From Mycobacterium seoulense (GTDB lineage: Bacteria > Actinomycetota > Actinomycetes > Mycobacteriales > Mycobacteriaceae): a stretch of 64,000 nucleotides of DNA. Location: assembly GCF_010731595.1 (NCBI RefSeq), contig NZ_AP022582.1, positions 3,534,001 to 3,598,000 on the forward strand. Reading direction: 5' to 3'. The position numbers were made by a program, and so were the translations under genes. The notes under the pieces are model-generated. The model saw only the letters and a list, made by a program, of their open reading frames with translations, searched no databases and was not told where the DNA came from. Below are positions 1 to 10,221 of this stretch, piece by piece (the first letter of the stretch is position 1; each line of letters opens with the position of its first letter).

Positions 1-2
1 TC

Positions 3-182
3 GACGAACTCGATTCGCTGCTCAGTCAATTGGACGCCACCGTCCCGTTCCCGGACGCCGCCAGCGGCCCCCGGGGCCGGCAGGGTTCACCCGCCCGGGT
101 GGCATTGCCCGAAGGCTGGCTGAGCGACCCCGACGACTGCAGCGTCCCGGCGGGCGCCGACGTGATGCACTCCGGCGGCTGA
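3..182 (+). CDS. C-terminal fragment of a tRNA-dihydrouridine synthase (dus/NifR3-like), truncated by the window edge
   Basis: An open frame enters from the left edge and stops at a TGA at 180-182, giving 59 residues that end in VALPEGWLSDPDDCSVPAGADVMHSGG-like text (GWLSDPDD and MHSGG are the clearest parts). This resembles the tail of actinobacterial Dus enzymes. In M. tuberculosis the gene upstream of the LCP gene Rv0822c is the dus-like Rv0823c, so position and sequence agree. The catalytic TIM barrel lies outside the window. The remaining 220 bases to the next start hold no ORF; TACGAT near 218 could be a -10 element. Confidence 0.6.
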   Translation, partial: DELDSLLSQLDATVPFPDAASGPRGRQGSPARVALPEGWLSDPDDCSVPAGADVMHSGG

Positions 183-402
183 CGACCGCTCGAAATCGCG
201 TCCGGACCGATAACTCAGTACGATGTGGACCTTGCTGCATTGCGCGTTCGTGGGGCGGATCGGTAACGCGCCGCCGCCCGAGGGCGACAAAGGAGTGCGA
301 CCCACGGGTGGCACGAGCCGCAGCGCTGACAACGCCGGGCGCCGGGCCGACACCGCGCACGGACACGGACATCCGCATCAGAGCTTCGGAGGCCGGTAGG
401 AC

Positions 403-2433
403 ATGAGTGACGCCGAGGGCGACGCCACTCCTGACGTTCGGCACGCGGCGTTAGGCGCCGCGCCCTGGGAGCGGTTCTCGGAGCCGCCGTCCGACTACAG
501 CCTTCACTTATGGCAGACCGACACCGCGGTCGAGCCCGTCGCGCCTCGAGCAGCCGATGACAACGACTCCGGATGCCATACGGGGGGCGGGGTCAGCGTC
601 GCCGACCTGATCGCGAAACTCGGTGCCCCGGCGACGGGCCGGTCCACTCACCGCCGTGCCGAACCGGAGGCCGAACCCGCGGACGACGCCGCATCGGGCC
701 TGCCGGTGGAGCTGCAAGAGACTCAGGTGATCGAGGACCTGGCGTACTCGCTCGACGCGGTCTCGGAACTCCCCGACCTCGGCGCCGCTGACCATCCGCA
801 CCGCGACGGGTCCGCATCCGGCGTGACGCCCGACGCCGTCGCGCGCACGACGGGTCGACGCCACCGGCCGATGCTGGTGGCCGCGCGCTCGCTGGCGGCG
901 CTGCTCGCCGTGCTGGCCGTCGTCATGACCGGCGGGGCGTGGAAGTGGAGTACGTCGAAGAACGCACGGCTCAACACCATCAGCGCCCTTGACCCGCAGT
1001 CGGACGACATTCGCGACCGCAACGGGCAATACGGGGACGAAGACTTCTTGATCGTCGGCCTCGACTCCCGCGCCGGCGACAACGCCAACATGGGCGCCGG
1101 CAACACCGACGACGCGGACGGCGCCCGCTCGGACACCGTGATGCTGGTCAACATTCCGGCCAACCGCAAACGCGTGGTGGCGGTGTCGTTCCCCCGTGAT
1201 CTCGCGATCACCCCGATGCAGTGCGAGGCGTGGAACCCGGACACCGGTAAGTACGGCCCCCTCTACGATGCGAAGACCAAGACCTGGGGCCCGAAGATGG
1301 TCTACACCGAGACCAAACTGAACTCGGCATTCGCCTTCGGCGGCCCGAAATGTCTGGTGAAGGAAATCCAGAAGCTGTCCGGCCTGAGCATCAACCGATT
1401 CATCGCCGTCGACTTCTCCGGGTTCGCCAAAATGGTCGATGCCCTGGGCGGTGTCGAGGTCTGCTCGAAAACCCCACTGCACGACTACGAGTTGGGCACG
1501 GTCCTCGAACACGGCGGCCGCCAAGTCCTGGACGGCAGCACCGCCCTGAACTATGTGCGAGCCCGGCAGGTCACCACCGAAACGAACGGGGACTACGGCC
1601 GCATCAAACGCCAGCAGTTGTTCTTGTCGTCGCTGCTGCGGTCGTTGATCTCCGAGGACACGCTGCTCGACCTCAACAAGCTCAACAACGTCGTCAACAT
1701 GTTCATCAGCGACACCGTCGTCGACAACGTGCAGTCGAAGGACTTGATCCAACTGGGCCAGTCGTTGCAGGGGATGGCGGCCGGTCACGTCACCTTCGTG
1801 ACCGTGCCGACCGGCGTCACCGACCAGAACGGCGACGAGCCGCCGCGGATGGCCGACATGCGCGCGTTGTTCGACGCCATCATCAACGACGATCCGCTGC
1901 CTGAGGAAAACGACCAGAACGCAAAGAATCTGGAGACCTCCGACGACAAGTCGGGGCAGACGAAGGCGCCCGCGACCAAGAAGGCGCCGGCCCCCACGCC
2001 GGCCCCCGAGGCCCGACACGAGCAGGTCACCACGACCACGCCGGGCGACGTCACGGTGCGGGTGTCCAACGCCACGACGCAGAGCGGCCTGGCCGCCACC
2101 GCCACCAGCCAGCTCAAGCGCGACGGCTTCAACGTGATGACGCCGGACGACTATCCGAGTGCGGTGAACACGACGACCGTGTTGTTCTCGCCCGGAAACG
2201 AGCAGGCGGCGGCGACCGTGGCGTCGTCCTTCACCAATGCGAAGGTCCAGCGGGTTTCCGGCTACGGGCAGGTGGTGCAGGTGGTGCTCGGGCCTGACTT
2301 CAAGGCGGTCGCCACTCCCCAGCCGAGCGGCTCGTCGATCAGTTTGCAGATCGAACGCGGTTCTGGCAGCGCCCCACCCAAGCTGCCCGAGGACCTGACC
2401 GTCACCAACGCCGCCGACACCACCTGCGAGTGA
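403..2433 (+). CDS. LytR-CpsA-Psr (LCP) family cell-wall ligase, Rv0822c-like
   Basis: A 676-residue protein of the LCP family, whose members transfer lipid-linked glycopolymers (in mycobacteria arabinogalactan) to peptidoglycan outside the membrane. Order: a long polar cytoplasmic N-terminus (about 1-155), one membrane helix (about 157-180, [15 protein letters not shown]), the LCP domain (about 210-430) with the substrate-binding motifs RSDTVML, SFPRDL and DYGRIKRQQ, then a Pro/Ala/Thr-rich linker and a C-terminal LytR_C domain (about 550-620, [17 protein letters not shown]). The ATG has a purine-rich GGAGG stretch about ten bases upstream. The acidic N-terminal extension is typical of the larger mycobacterial paralogs. 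It is followed closely by phoY2 on the same strand, as in M. tuberculosis. Confidence 0.92.
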   Translation: MSDAEGDATPDVRHAALGAAPWERFSEPPSDYSLHLWQTDTAVEPVAPRAADDNDSGCHTGGGVSVADLIAKLGAPATGRSTHRRAEPEAEPADDAASGLPVELQETQVIEDLAYSLDAVSELPDLGAADHPHRDGSASGVTPDAVARTTGRRHRPMLVAARSLAALLAVLAVVMTGGAWKWSTSKNARLNTISALDPQSDDIRDRNGQYGDEDFLIVGLDSRAGDNANMGAGNTDDADGARSDTVMLVNIPANRKRVVAVSFPRDLAITPMQCEAWNPDTGKYGPLYDAKTKTWGPKMVYTETKLNSAFAFGGPKCLVKEIQKLSGLSINRFIAVDFSGFAKMVDALGGVEVCSKTPLHDYELGTVLEHGGRQVLDGSTALNYVRARQVTTETNGDYGRIKRQQLFLSSLLRSLISEDTLLDLNKLNNVVNMFISDTVVDNVQSKDLIQLGQSLQGMAAGHVTFVTVPTGVTDQNGDEPPRMADMRALFDAIINDDPLPEENDQNAKNLETSDDKSGQTKAPATKKAPAPTPAPEARHEQVTTTTPGDVTVRVSNATTQSGLAATATSQLKRDGFNVMTPDDYPSAVNTTTVLFSPGNEQAAATVASSFTNAKVQRVSGYGQVVQVVLGPDFKAVATPQPSGSSISLQIERGSGSAPPKLPEDLTVTNAADTTCE

Positions 2434-2491
2434 GCGCATTTGGCGGCGCTGCGGCCCCCATTTTCGGCGCCGAGAACGTAGGCTTGGCGAT

Positions 2492-3157
2492 ATGCGGACC
2501 GCCTACCATGAGCAGCTTTCGGAGTTATCCGAGCGCCTAGGCGAGATGTGCGGGTTGGCGGGCGTCGCCATGGAGCGGGCCACCCAGGCGCTGCTGCAAG
2601 CGGATCTGGTACTGGCCGAGCAGGTGATCTCCGATCACGAAAAGATCGCCGCGCTGAGCGCCCAGGCCGAAGAAAGCGCCTTCGTGTTGCTTGCCTTGCA
2701 GGCGCCGGTCGCCGGTGATTTGAGGTCCATCGTGAGCGCGATTCAGATGGTGGCCGACATCGACCGGATGGGCGCGCTGGCCCTGCACGTCGCGAAGATC
2801 GCTCGCCGCCGGCATCCCCAACACGCGCTGCCCGAAGAGGTCAACGGCTACTTCGCCGAAATGGGCAGGGTCGCAGTCGAATTGGGCAACAGCGCGCAAG
2901 AGGTGGTGATGTCGCGCGACCCGGAGAAAGCCGCCCGGATCCGCGAAGAGGACGACGCGATGGACGATCTGCACCGCCATCTGTTCTCGGTGCTGATGGA
3001 CCGCGAATGGAAGTACGGTGTGGCGGCCGCGGTCGACGTGACCCTGCTGGGCCGGTTCTACGAGCGCTTCGCCGACCACGCCGTCGAAGTGGCCAGGCGC
3101 GTCATCTTCCAGGCGACCGGCAAACTGCCCGAAGAGGAAACGAATCCCCCCTCGTAG
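2492..3157 (+). CDS. phoY2: PhoU-family phosphate-signalling regulator PhoY2
   Basis: A 221-residue all-helical protein with two PhoU repeats (about 8-100 and 118-205), each with the acidic metal-binding-type motif ([22 protein letters not shown]). PhoU/PhoY proteins couple phosphate uptake by Pst to the SenX3-RegX3 two-component system and, in M. tuberculosis, affect persistence. The gene converges on phoT with only 19 bases between the two stops. Its length is normal for PhoY1/PhoY2; PhoY2 is chosen from synteny with Rv0821c. Confidence 0.93.
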   Translation: MRTAYHEQLSELSERLGEMCGLAGVAMERATQALLQADLVLAEQVISDHEKIAALSAQAEESAFVLLALQAPVAGDLRSIVSAIQMVADIDRMGALALHVAKIARRRHPQHALPEEVNGYFAEMGRVAVELGNSAQEVVMSRDPEKAARIREEDDAMDDLHRHLFSVLMDREWKYGVAAAVDVTLLGRFYERFADHAVEVARRVIFQATGKLPEEETNPPS

Positions 3158-3176
3158 TAGGCGAAAGCACGTCCAG

Positions 3177-3953
3177 CTAGCCGAAGCGGCCGGAGATGTA
3201 GTCCTCCGTGGCCTTCTGGCTGGGGTTGGAGAAGATCTTCTCGGTGTCGTCGACTTCGATCAATCGACCCGGCTTTCCTGTTGCTTCCAGGTTGAAGAAC
3301 GCGGTGTAGTCGCTGACCCGGGCGGCCTGCTGCATGTTGTGGGTGACGATGACGATCGTGTAATCCTGCTTCAACTCACTGATCAGCTCCTCGATGGCCA
3401 TCGTCGAGATCGGGTCCAGCGCGGAGCACGGCTCGTCCATGAGCAACACGTCGGGTTGCACGGCGATGGCCCGCGCGATGCACAACCGTTGCTGCTGCCC
3501 CCCGGACAGTCCGCCGCCGGGTTTGTCCAACCGGTCCTTGACCTCATCCCACAGGTTTGCGGCGCGCAGTGAGTGTTCGGATGTCTCATCGAGCAGCTTG
3601 CGGTCGCGCACGCCCTGCAGCTTCAAGCCGGCCACCACATTGTCGCGAATTGACATGGCGGGGAACGGGTTCGGTCGCTGGAACACCATCCCGATCGCCC
3701 GACGTACACCGACCGGGTCTACACCGGGGCCGTAGATGTCTTGGTCGTCGAGAAGCACGCTGCCCTCGACCCGGCCGCCGGGGATGACCTCGTGCATCCG
3801 GTTCAGCGTGCGCAGCACGGTCGTCTTGCCGCAACCCGACGAGCCAATGAACGCCGTTACACTGCGGGGCAGAATCGACAGCGTCACATCCGCGACCGCT
3901 TTGAACGACCCGTAGTAGATGTTGACGGCTTTGAGGTCCAACCGCTTGGCCAC
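3177..3953 (-). CDS. phoT: Phosphate ABC transporter ATP-binding protein (PstB/PhoT)
   Basis: A 258-residue ABC ATPase energising phosphate import. Visible motifs: Walker [10 protein letters not shown] (37-45), signature LSGGQQQR (near 149), Walker B VLLMDEP (near 170) and a switch His in IVTHNMQQ. It starts with GTG directly after the stop codon of a decayed pstA (3954-3956), so the original operon order pstS-pstC-pstA-pstB is still visible. With pstC and pstA gone here, the ATPase must serve permeases encoded elsewhere, or the local system is inactive. M. tuberculosis phoT (Rv0820) also stands without local permease genes. Confidence 0.95.
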   Translation of the reverse strand: MAKRLDLKAVNIYYGSFKAVADVTLSILPRSVTAFIGSSGCGKTTVLRTLNRMHEVIPGGRVEGSVLLDDQDIYGPGVDPVGVRRAIGMVFQRPNPFPAMSIRDNVVAGLKLQGVRDRKLLDETSEHSLRAANLWDEVKDRLDKPGGGLSGGQQQRLCIARAIAVQPDVLLMDEPCSALDPISTMAIEELISELKQDYTIVIVTHNMQQAARVSDYTAFFNLEATGKPGRLIEVDDTEKIFSNPSQKATEDYISGRFG

Positions 3954-4184
3954 TTAGTGCTCCTGCCTACGACGTTTCGGCGCCATGTTGATGGTGGCGA
4001 TCACCAGGATGAGGGTTCGGGCGGCACCCCACAACCGATCCGTGGGGACCGGGTTCAGGCCGGCGCTGGTCTGCTTCTACATCATGCCAGGCAGCCTTCC
4101 CATGAGTCCGACCACGATGTCGATGTTCATGGGCTGCGCGGCTAGCGGGTTTGGGGTGATCCATGCGATCCCGGGCCCATCTGG
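3954..4184 (-). pseudogene. pstA: Remnant of the phosphate permease gene pstA (C-terminal end)
   Basis: On the minus strand, between the pstS stop and the phoT start, one frame reads through to a TAA at 3954-3956 that abuts the phoT GTG. It contains LPGMM-stop-KQTSAG, then PVPTDRLWGAARTLILVIATIN, cited here only as the pieces PVPTDRLWGAA and TLILVIATIN. This matches the end of actinobacterial PstA, where the stop replaces a Tyr codon (TAG for TAC/TAT) in an LP-x-M-I-Y-x-QTSAG motif. No upstream PstA or PstC sequence survives: pstS follows immediately. The reading is a deletion fusing the end of pstA to pstS plus a nonsense mutation. There is no sign that the remnant is translated. Confidence 0.75.
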
Positions 4185-5309
4185 TCACTGCAGCGCCTCG
4201 ATCGCGGCAACCAGCCGGTCTTTGACCTTGGCGGGCAGGGGGACGTAGCCCGCCGACGGAAGATCCGTCTGCCCCCTGCCGGCGGCCACGGTGAGGAACG
4301 ACTTGATCGCTCCCGAGGTGTCCGGATCGGAGCCCTTCGAGCAGACGATCTCGTACGTCGCCAGCAGCAACGGGTAGGAGCCCGGCTCCTGGGAGGAGTA
4401 CATCGGGTTGAGGTCGAGCACCAGGTCATTGCCGTCGGCGACGAAATCGGCCGCCTTCACCGCGTTACCGGCCGTCTCGTTGGTAAGCGGGACTACGACG
4501 CCCTTGTTGGTCGCGATCCGGGCGTAGGGCATCGCGGACTGGTCGGCAAACCACTTCTCGACGTATCCGATGGCTCCCGGGGTGGCCCGCACGGCCTGAA
4601 CGACCCCGGCCGATTTCGGGGCGCCCTCGCCCACCCCGCCCTGAAACACGGTGCCCACGCCTTTGGTCCAGCTCTGCGGTGCGGCGGCCGTCAGAAATTT
4701 CTGCAGGTTGTCGGTCGTTCCGGACGAGTCCGCTCGGTAGATCGGCGTGATCTTCGTATCGGGCAGCACGACGCCGGGATTGAGGGCGGCCAGGATCGGG
4801 TCGTTCCACGCCGTGATCCGTCCGCTGAGGATCTTGGCCAACGCGTCGCTGCTCACCACGAGCGCCGGGACTTCGGCCAGGTTGTAGACCAGAGCGATCG
4901 GCCCGAAGACCAGCGGCAAGTCCCACGCCGGGTTTCCGTCGCAGCGGGCGGCGGCCGGACCGATCTGGTCGGCGGCCAGCGGGGAGTCGGTGCCCGCGAA
5001 ATCGACGTGGCCGGCGATGAACTGCTCGCGGCCCGCGCCCGAACCAGTCGGGTTGTATGACACGCTCTTGCCCGGGCAGTACTGCCCCCAGAACTGGTTG
5101 AACAGCGCCATCGCATTCAGTTGAGCCGTCGACCCTTCCGCCGTGAGCTTGTTCTTGCCGCCGCATCCCGCCGTGCCCGTGGGCCCGGACAGGGCTGCCG
5201 GTGACGCCCCCCGGCGGTTCTGATCGCTGTCACAGCCCGCCAGCGCGCCGCTCCCGACTGCCGCGACCATCAGCGCCGCCAGCGCCCTGCCTCCCCTGTC
5301 GAGCCTCAC
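4185..5309 (-). CDS. pstS: Phosphate-binding lipoprotein PstS (PstS2/PstS3-like)
   Basis: A periplasmic phosphate-binding component anchored as a lipoprotein. After a signal peptide with lipobox LAGC, the mature part starts C-x-x-DQN and contains the PstS2/3-type motifs CGGKNKLTAEGSTAQ, NPTGSGAGREQF, ADSSGTTDN and YEIVCSK. The GTG at 5309 has AGGAAG about ten bases upstream and gives a compact signal peptide MRLDRGGRALAALM; an ATG at 5330 would add seven residues. Length (374 aa) is normal. It is the first gene of a damaged pst operon: only a pstA scrap separates it from phoT. In M. tuberculosis pstS genes are not found at this locus, so the unit is either ancestral or was gained and then decayed. 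Confidence 0.9.
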   Translation of the reverse strand: MRLDRGGRALAALMVAAVGSGALAGCDSDQNRRGASPAALSGPTGTAGCGGKNKLTAEGSTAQLNAMALFNQFWGQYCPGKSVSYNPTGSGAGREQFIAGHVDFAGTDSPLAADQIGPAAARCDGNPAWDLPLVFGPIALVYNLAEVPALVVSSDALAKILSGRITAWNDPILAALNPGVVLPDTKITPIYRADSSGTTDNLQKFLTAAAPQSWTKGVGTVFQGGVGEGAPKSAGVVQAVRATPGAIGYVEKWFADQSAMPYARIATNKGVVVPLTNETAGNAVKAADFVADGNDLVLDLNPMYSSQEPGSYPLLLATYEIVCSKGSDPDTSGAIKSFLTVAAGRGQTDLPSAGYVPLPAKVKDRLVAAIEALQ

Positions 5310-5475
5310 CGATCCCGCTTCCTGACCCATTCGGACCCGCGTGTGCGCCGCCGGCCATCTCCCAAGAGGTTGCCGGGTCGCGGCGAAAATATGCTCCGAC
5401 GCGGCCCGCGGCAACATTTCATTAGCAAACGCAGGTGAACGGGCGGGGATACCGGCCGGCCGCCTGCGGGCCCGG

Positions 5476-7154
<1,679 letters not shown>

Positions 7155-7199
7155 CTAGCCCCTCCAGCTCGGGGGAACGGCATCTTCACAAATCGCAAC

Positions 7200-7218
7200 G
7201 CAACAACGCGTTAGTTGC
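7200..7218. promoter_or_regulatory. Near-palindrome in the glnR/lmeA divergent region
   Basis: GCAAC (7200-7204) and GTTGC (7214-7218) flank AACGCGTTA, whose first eight bases are themselves a perfect palindrome (AACGCGTT). The site sits about 50 bases upstream of the glnR start and about 115 upstream of lmeA. It could be an operator for glnR autoregulation, but it does not match a GlnR consensus I can vouch for. Confidence 0.3.
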
Positions 7219-7330
7219 CAGGTCATCTAACGATAACTTGCCACCTGCCATTTTTGCGTGGCGACGGCGCAGTGTGAGCCCCGCCACCCGGGCGGGCCGG
7301 CGGACGGCGAAGAGACGGTTACGCGACAAT

Positions 7331-8143
7331 ATGCGGGTGCGCAGGGTGCTGATCGGGCTGGCGGCCGCGGCAATCGCCGTGGCCGTGGTCACACTCGGCG
7401 CGGTCGCGGTCGACTACGGGAGCAGCATCTACGCCGAATACCGGCTGTCGTGCAGCGTGCGCAAAGCGGCCAATCTGAGGTCCGACCCGTTCGTCGCCAT
7501 CGTGGCATTCCCATTCATCCCGCAGGCGATGCGTGGCCACTACAACCAGGTGGAGATCAAGGCCAACGCCGTCGACCATGCGACGGTCGGCAAGGCCACG
7601 CTGGAAGCCACGATGTACTCCGTCGATCTGGCCCACACGTCCTGGTTGATCGGACCGGACGCGAGACTGCCGGTGGGCAAACTGGAGAGCCGGATCATCA
7701 TCGGCTCGACGCACCTGGGCAGATACCTGGGCATCAGCGACTTGATGGTCGAGGCGCCGGCCAACGAAACCAATACCTCCACCGGCGGCGTCACCGCGTC
7801 GGGCATCTCCGACAGCCATGGGCTGGTGTTCAGCGGCACCCCGCATTCGGCCAACTTCGAGCACCGGGTCAGCGTCTCGGTGGACCTCTCCATCGCCCCG
7901 GAAGACCAGGCGACGCTGGTGATCACGCCGACCGGCGTCCTGACCGGGCCGGACACCGCCGACCAAGCCGTCCCGAACGACAAGCGGGACGCGGTGCTGC
8001 GCGCCTTCACCGCCCGGGTGCCCAACCAGCGGCTCCCGTTCGGAGTGGCGCCGAAGACCGAGGGGGCGCGCGGCTCCGACGTCATCATCGAGGGCATCAG
8101 CTACGGGATGACCGTCAACCTGGACGGCTTCAAGCAGTCGTGA
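7331..8143 (+). CDS. lmeA: LmeA-like lipomannan elongation factor (DUF2993), Rv0817c-like
   Basis: A 270-residue envelope protein with an N-terminal membrane anchor/signal (about 6-28, VLIGLAAAAIAVAVVTLGAV) and one DUF2993 domain for the rest. LmeA of M. smegmatis, the ortholog of Rv0817c, is a periplasmic lipid-binding protein needed for lipomannan mannan elongation; that role is carried over by homology and synteny. The ATG at 7331 puts the basic MRVRR directly before the hydrophobic stretch. The frame stays open upstream to 7238, but that extension is Arg-rich and unlikely to be coding. It is divergent from glnR. Confidence 0.88.
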   Translation: MRVRRVLIGLAAAAIAVAVVTLGAVAVDYGSSIYAEYRLSCSVRKAANLRSDPFVAIVAFPFIPQAMRGHYNQVEIKANAVDHATVGKATLEATMYSVDLAHTSWLIGPDARLPVGKLESRIIIGSTHLGRYLGISDLMVEAPANETNTSTGGVTASGISDSHGLVFSGTPHSANFEHRVSVSVDLSIAPEDQATLVITPTGVLTGPDTADQAVPNDKRDAVLRAFTARVPNQRLPFGVAPKTEGARGSDVIIEGISYGMTVNLDGFKQS

Positions 8144-8193
8144 GCCCGTCAGCCCCCCGGGCGTGTGCGCGCCGCGAGGCAACCGCCGCTGAT

Positions 8194-8221
8194 TTGATCG
8201 TTGTCCGTCATTCGGTAAGCT
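8194..8221 (+). promoter_or_regulatory. Promoter of the polycysteine leader and sulfur operon
   Basis: TTGATC (8194-8199) and TAAGCT (8216-8221) are separated by 16 bases. The -10 fits TANNNT, and the GTG of the leader ORF begins seven bases downstream at 8229, so transcription probably starts on the start codon (leaderless). Confidence 0.65.
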
Positions 8222-8228
8222 TGCCGAC

Positions 8229-8318
8229 GTGCTAGCCCGCCTTGAGCCCCTGCTCACCCAACGCCGCGCAGTCGATCTGTGCCGCACCGCGGGCTGTTGC
8301 TGTCGCTGTAGCTGCTGA
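8229..8318 (+). CDS. Cysteine-rich regulatory leader peptide (leaderless uORF)
   Basis: A 29-codon ORF: GTG start, basic middle, and a C-terminal run GCCCRCSC directly before TGA, so five of the last seven residues are Cys. Short leaderless ORFs with polycysteine tracts ahead of this DUF4395-cysA2-sseC operon are known in M. smegmatis as cysteine-responsive attenuators: ribosome stalling on Cys codons when cysteine is short releases downstream expression. The same layout is visible here, with a -10 (TAAGCT) seven bases before the start and a 112-base gap to the first structural gene. The peptide itself probably has no other role. Confidence 0.85.
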   Translation: MLARLEPLLTQRRAVDLCRTAGCCCRCSC

Positions 8319-8430
8319 GTCGCGCGCGTTTTCGCGTAGCACTCGGAGCAGCCCGGAACGTTACCGTGGCTCGTCTCCCGTCGTTCGTTCCCAAAAGCAC
8401 AATGCAACAGGCTTATCCAGGAGTAGTACC
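8319..8430 (+). promoter_or_regulatory. Attenuator region between the Cys leader and DUF4395 gene
   Basis: This 112-base spacer contains complementary segments that could form alternative hairpins: CGCG-TTTT-CGCG just after the leader, CGGAGCAGCC against GGCTCGTCTCCCG, and the CTCC of that arm against the ribosome-binding AGGAG (near 8420) of the next gene. The last pairing would mask initiation. There is no clear terminator U-tract, so control of translation (or Rho entry) seems more likely than intrinsic termination. The pairing was judged by eye. Confidence 0.45.
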
Positions 8431-8901
8431 GTGCCGAGCAACAACACCACCACCCAGCCAGACACCGTCGACGTCCGGGGCCCCAGGTTCGCCGCCTGGG
8501 TGACCACCGCGGTCCTGGTGATCACGCTCGCCGCGTCCGCCGCCAGCCCGGCGTCGGCGGCGGTCATCCTCGGCGTGCAGGCCGTCATCTTTGCCATCGG
8601 CGCCGTCGGCGGCCCGCGCAAGCACCCCTACGGGCGGATATTCGCCGCCGTCGTGGCGCCCCGGCTGGGCCCCGTCGCGGAGCGCGAACCGGTCGCACCC
8701 CTGAAGTTCGCCCAGCTCGTCGGCCTGATCTTTGCGCTTGCCGGCGTCGCCGCGTTCGCTGCCGGTGCCTTTCTGATCGGCGTCATCGCCACCGCCGCCG
8801 CGCTCACCGCCGCCTTCCTCAACGCCGCATTCGGGATCTGCCTGGGCTGCCAGCTCTATCCGCTGGTCGCGCGTTTCCGAGGCGCCGCGCGCACCACATG
8901 A
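8431..8901 (+). CDS. DUF4395 integral membrane protein of the sulfur operon
   Basis: A 156-residue membrane protein with about four hydrophobic helices (AAWVTTAVLVITLAAS; AAVILGVQAVIFAIGA; FAQLVGLIFALAGVAAFAAGA; GVIATAAALTAAFLNAAFGICLGC). The ICLGCQLY motif near the end carries two Cys spaced CxxC-like, a DUF4395 feature. GTG at 8431 has AGGAG seven bases upstream. It sits between the Cys leader and cysA2 and is cotranscribed by layout, so a role in sulfur or thiol transport or handling is likely; the molecular function is unknown. Confidence 0.85.
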   Translation: MPSNNTTTQPDTVDVRGPRFAAWVTTAVLVITLAASAASPASAAVILGVQAVIFAIGAVGGPRKHPYGRIFAAVVAPRLGPVAEREPVAPLKFAQLVGLIFALAGVAAFAAGAFLIGVIATAAALTAAFLNAAFGICLGCQLYPLVARFRGAARTT

Positions 8902-8935
8902 CCTGTTCATAGAAAGCGATCGAAAGGATCCCCGC

Positions 8936-9769
8936 ATGGCACGCTCCGACGTCCTGGTCTCCGCGGACTGGGCCGAGAGCAATCTCGACGCCCCCGGTGT
9001 CGTCTTCGTCGAGGTCGACGAGGACACCAGCGCATACGACACCGGCCACATCCCCGGCGCGATCAGGCTGGACTGGCGTTCCGACTTGCAGGACCCCGTC
9101 AAGCGCGACTTCGTCGACGCGCAGCAGTTCTCCAAACTCCTCAGCGAGCGTGGCATCTCCAACGACGACACCGTGATCCTCTACGGCGGCAACAACAATT
9201 GGTTCGCCGCCTACGCCTACTGGTACTTCAAGCTGTACGGCCACGACAAGGTCAAGCTGCTCGACGGCGGCCGAAAGAAATGGGAACTCGACGGGCGCGC
9301 TCTGTCCGGCGACACGGTTAGCAGGCCGGCCACCTCGTACAGCGCCGCCGCCCCGGACAACAGCATCCGGGCGTTCCGCGACGAGGTGATCGCGGCCATC
9401 AACGCCAAGAACCTGGTCGACGTGCGTTCGCCCGACGAGTTCTCCGGCAAGATCCTGGCGCCGGCGCATCTGCCGCAGGAGCAGAGCCAGCGGCCCGGCC
9501 ACATTCCCGGGGCGATCAACGTGCCCTGGAGCAAGGCCGCCAACGAGGATGGCACCTTCAAGTCCGACGAGGAGCTGGCCAAGCTCTACGCCAACGCCGG
9601 TCTGGACGGCAACAAGGAAACGATCGCGTATTGCCGGATCGGGGAGCGTTCGTCGCACACCTGGTTCGTGCTCCGGGAATTACTCGGCCACAAAAACGTC
9701 AGGAACTACGACGGAAGTTGGACGGAATACGGCTCCCTGGTGGGTGCCCCGATTGAGTTGGGAAGCTGA
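8936..9769 (+). CDS. cysA2: Thiosulfate sulfurtransferase (rhodanese) CysA2
   Basis: A 277-residue tandem rhodanese. Domain 1 (about 5-125) has GHIPGAIRLDW and lacks the active Cys; domain 2 (about 145-275) has VDVRSPDEF and the active-site loop CRIGERSSH, with the persulfide Cys at 233. It moves sulfane sulfur from thiosulfate to acceptors such as cyanide or sulfur-carrier systems. A GAAAGGAT ribosome-binding stretch precedes the ATG. It is the second gene of the Cys-leader operon, and sseC2 follows after one base. Confidence 0.95.
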   Translation: MARSDVLVSADWAESNLDAPGVVFVEVDEDTSAYDTGHIPGAIRLDWRSDLQDPVKRDFVDAQQFSKLLSERGISNDDTVILYGGNNNWFAAYAYWYFKLYGHDKVKLLDGGRKKWELDGRALSGDTVSRPATSYSAAAPDNSIRAFRDEVIAAINAKNLVDVRSPDEFSGKILAPAHLPQEQSQRPGHIPGAINVPWSKAANEDGTFKSDEELAKLYANAGLDGNKETIAYCRIGERSSHTWFVLRELLGHKNVRNYDGSWTEYGSLVGAPIELGS

Positions 9770-9770
9770 T

Positions 9771-10073
9771 ATGTGCTCTGCCCCGAAGCAAGGAGTGACG
9801 TTGCCGGCCAGCGTCGACTTGGAGAAGGAAACGGTGATCACCGGCCGAGTCGTCGACAGCGATGGCCAGGCGGTTGGCGGCGCCTTCGTCCGCTTGCTCG
9901 ACTCGTCGGATGAGTTCACGGCCGAGGTCGTCGCGTCGGCGACCGGCGACTTCCGGTTCTTCGCCGCCCCGGGGTCCTGGACGCTGCGCGCCTTGTCGGC
10001 GGCCGGTAACGGGAACGCCGTGGTGACCCCGTCGGGCGCGGGCATCCACGAGGTGGACGTCAAGATCGCCTGA
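9771..10073 (+). CDS. sseC2: SseC2-like DUF1416 protein
   Basis: A 100-residue protein made of one DUF1416 beta-sandwich (carboxypeptidase-regulatory-like fold: VITGRVVDSDGQAVGGAFVR, GSWTLRALS). The start MCSAPKQG keeps an N-terminal Cys found in the SseC family. One base separates it from the cysA2 stop. SseC proteins always follow cysA2/cysA3-type rhodaneses in mycobacteria and are linked to sulfur metabolism, but no reaction has been assigned. Confidence 0.92.
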   Translation: MCSAPKQGVTLPASVDLEKETVITGRVVDSDGQAVGGAFVRLLDSSDEFTAEVVASATGDFRFFAAPGSWTLRALSAAGNGNAVVTPSGAGIHEVDVKIA

Positions 10074-10109
10074 GACCCCGCTGCCCCGACCGGCATCTCA
10101 CGCGACGAA

Positions 10110-10115
10110 TAGACT
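10110..10115 (+). promoter_or_regulatory. -10 element of a leaderless promoter for the small membrane ORF
   Basis: TAGACT fits TANNNT and lies seven bases before the GTG at 10123, the spacing seen at the leaderless genes of this window. No convincing -35 is visible. Confidence 0.5.
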
Positions 10116-10122
10116 GGTCCCC

Positions 10123-10221
10123 GTGGTGCTGTTCTTCGAGATCATGCTGGTCGCTTCGGTTGTGGTGATCTCATGGTTTGCGCTGTACACGCTGTACCGG
10201 CTCATCACTGACGAATCGTGA
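10123..10221 (+). CDS. Small (32 aa) single-pass membrane protein coupled to nitrobindin
   Basis: A GTG-started ORF of 33 codons encodes a peptide with a hydrophobic core ([20 protein letters not shown]) and a short basic/acidic tail ending TDES. Its stop overlaps the start of the nitrobindin gene in a GTGA (10218-10221), giving translational coupling, and a TAGACT -10 lies at leaderless distance upstream. These three signals together argue for a genuine micro-protein. A partner or membrane tether for the haem protein is a possibility only. Confidence 0.65.
   Translation: MVLFFEIMLVASVVVISWFALYTLYRLITDES

Noticed and set aside
508-2439. A 643-codon open frame on the minus strand opposite the LCP gene
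   Set aside because: It is rich in Arg, His and Gly with no domain, and mirrors third-position GC of the LCP gene; the plus-strand protein has clear LCP motifs.
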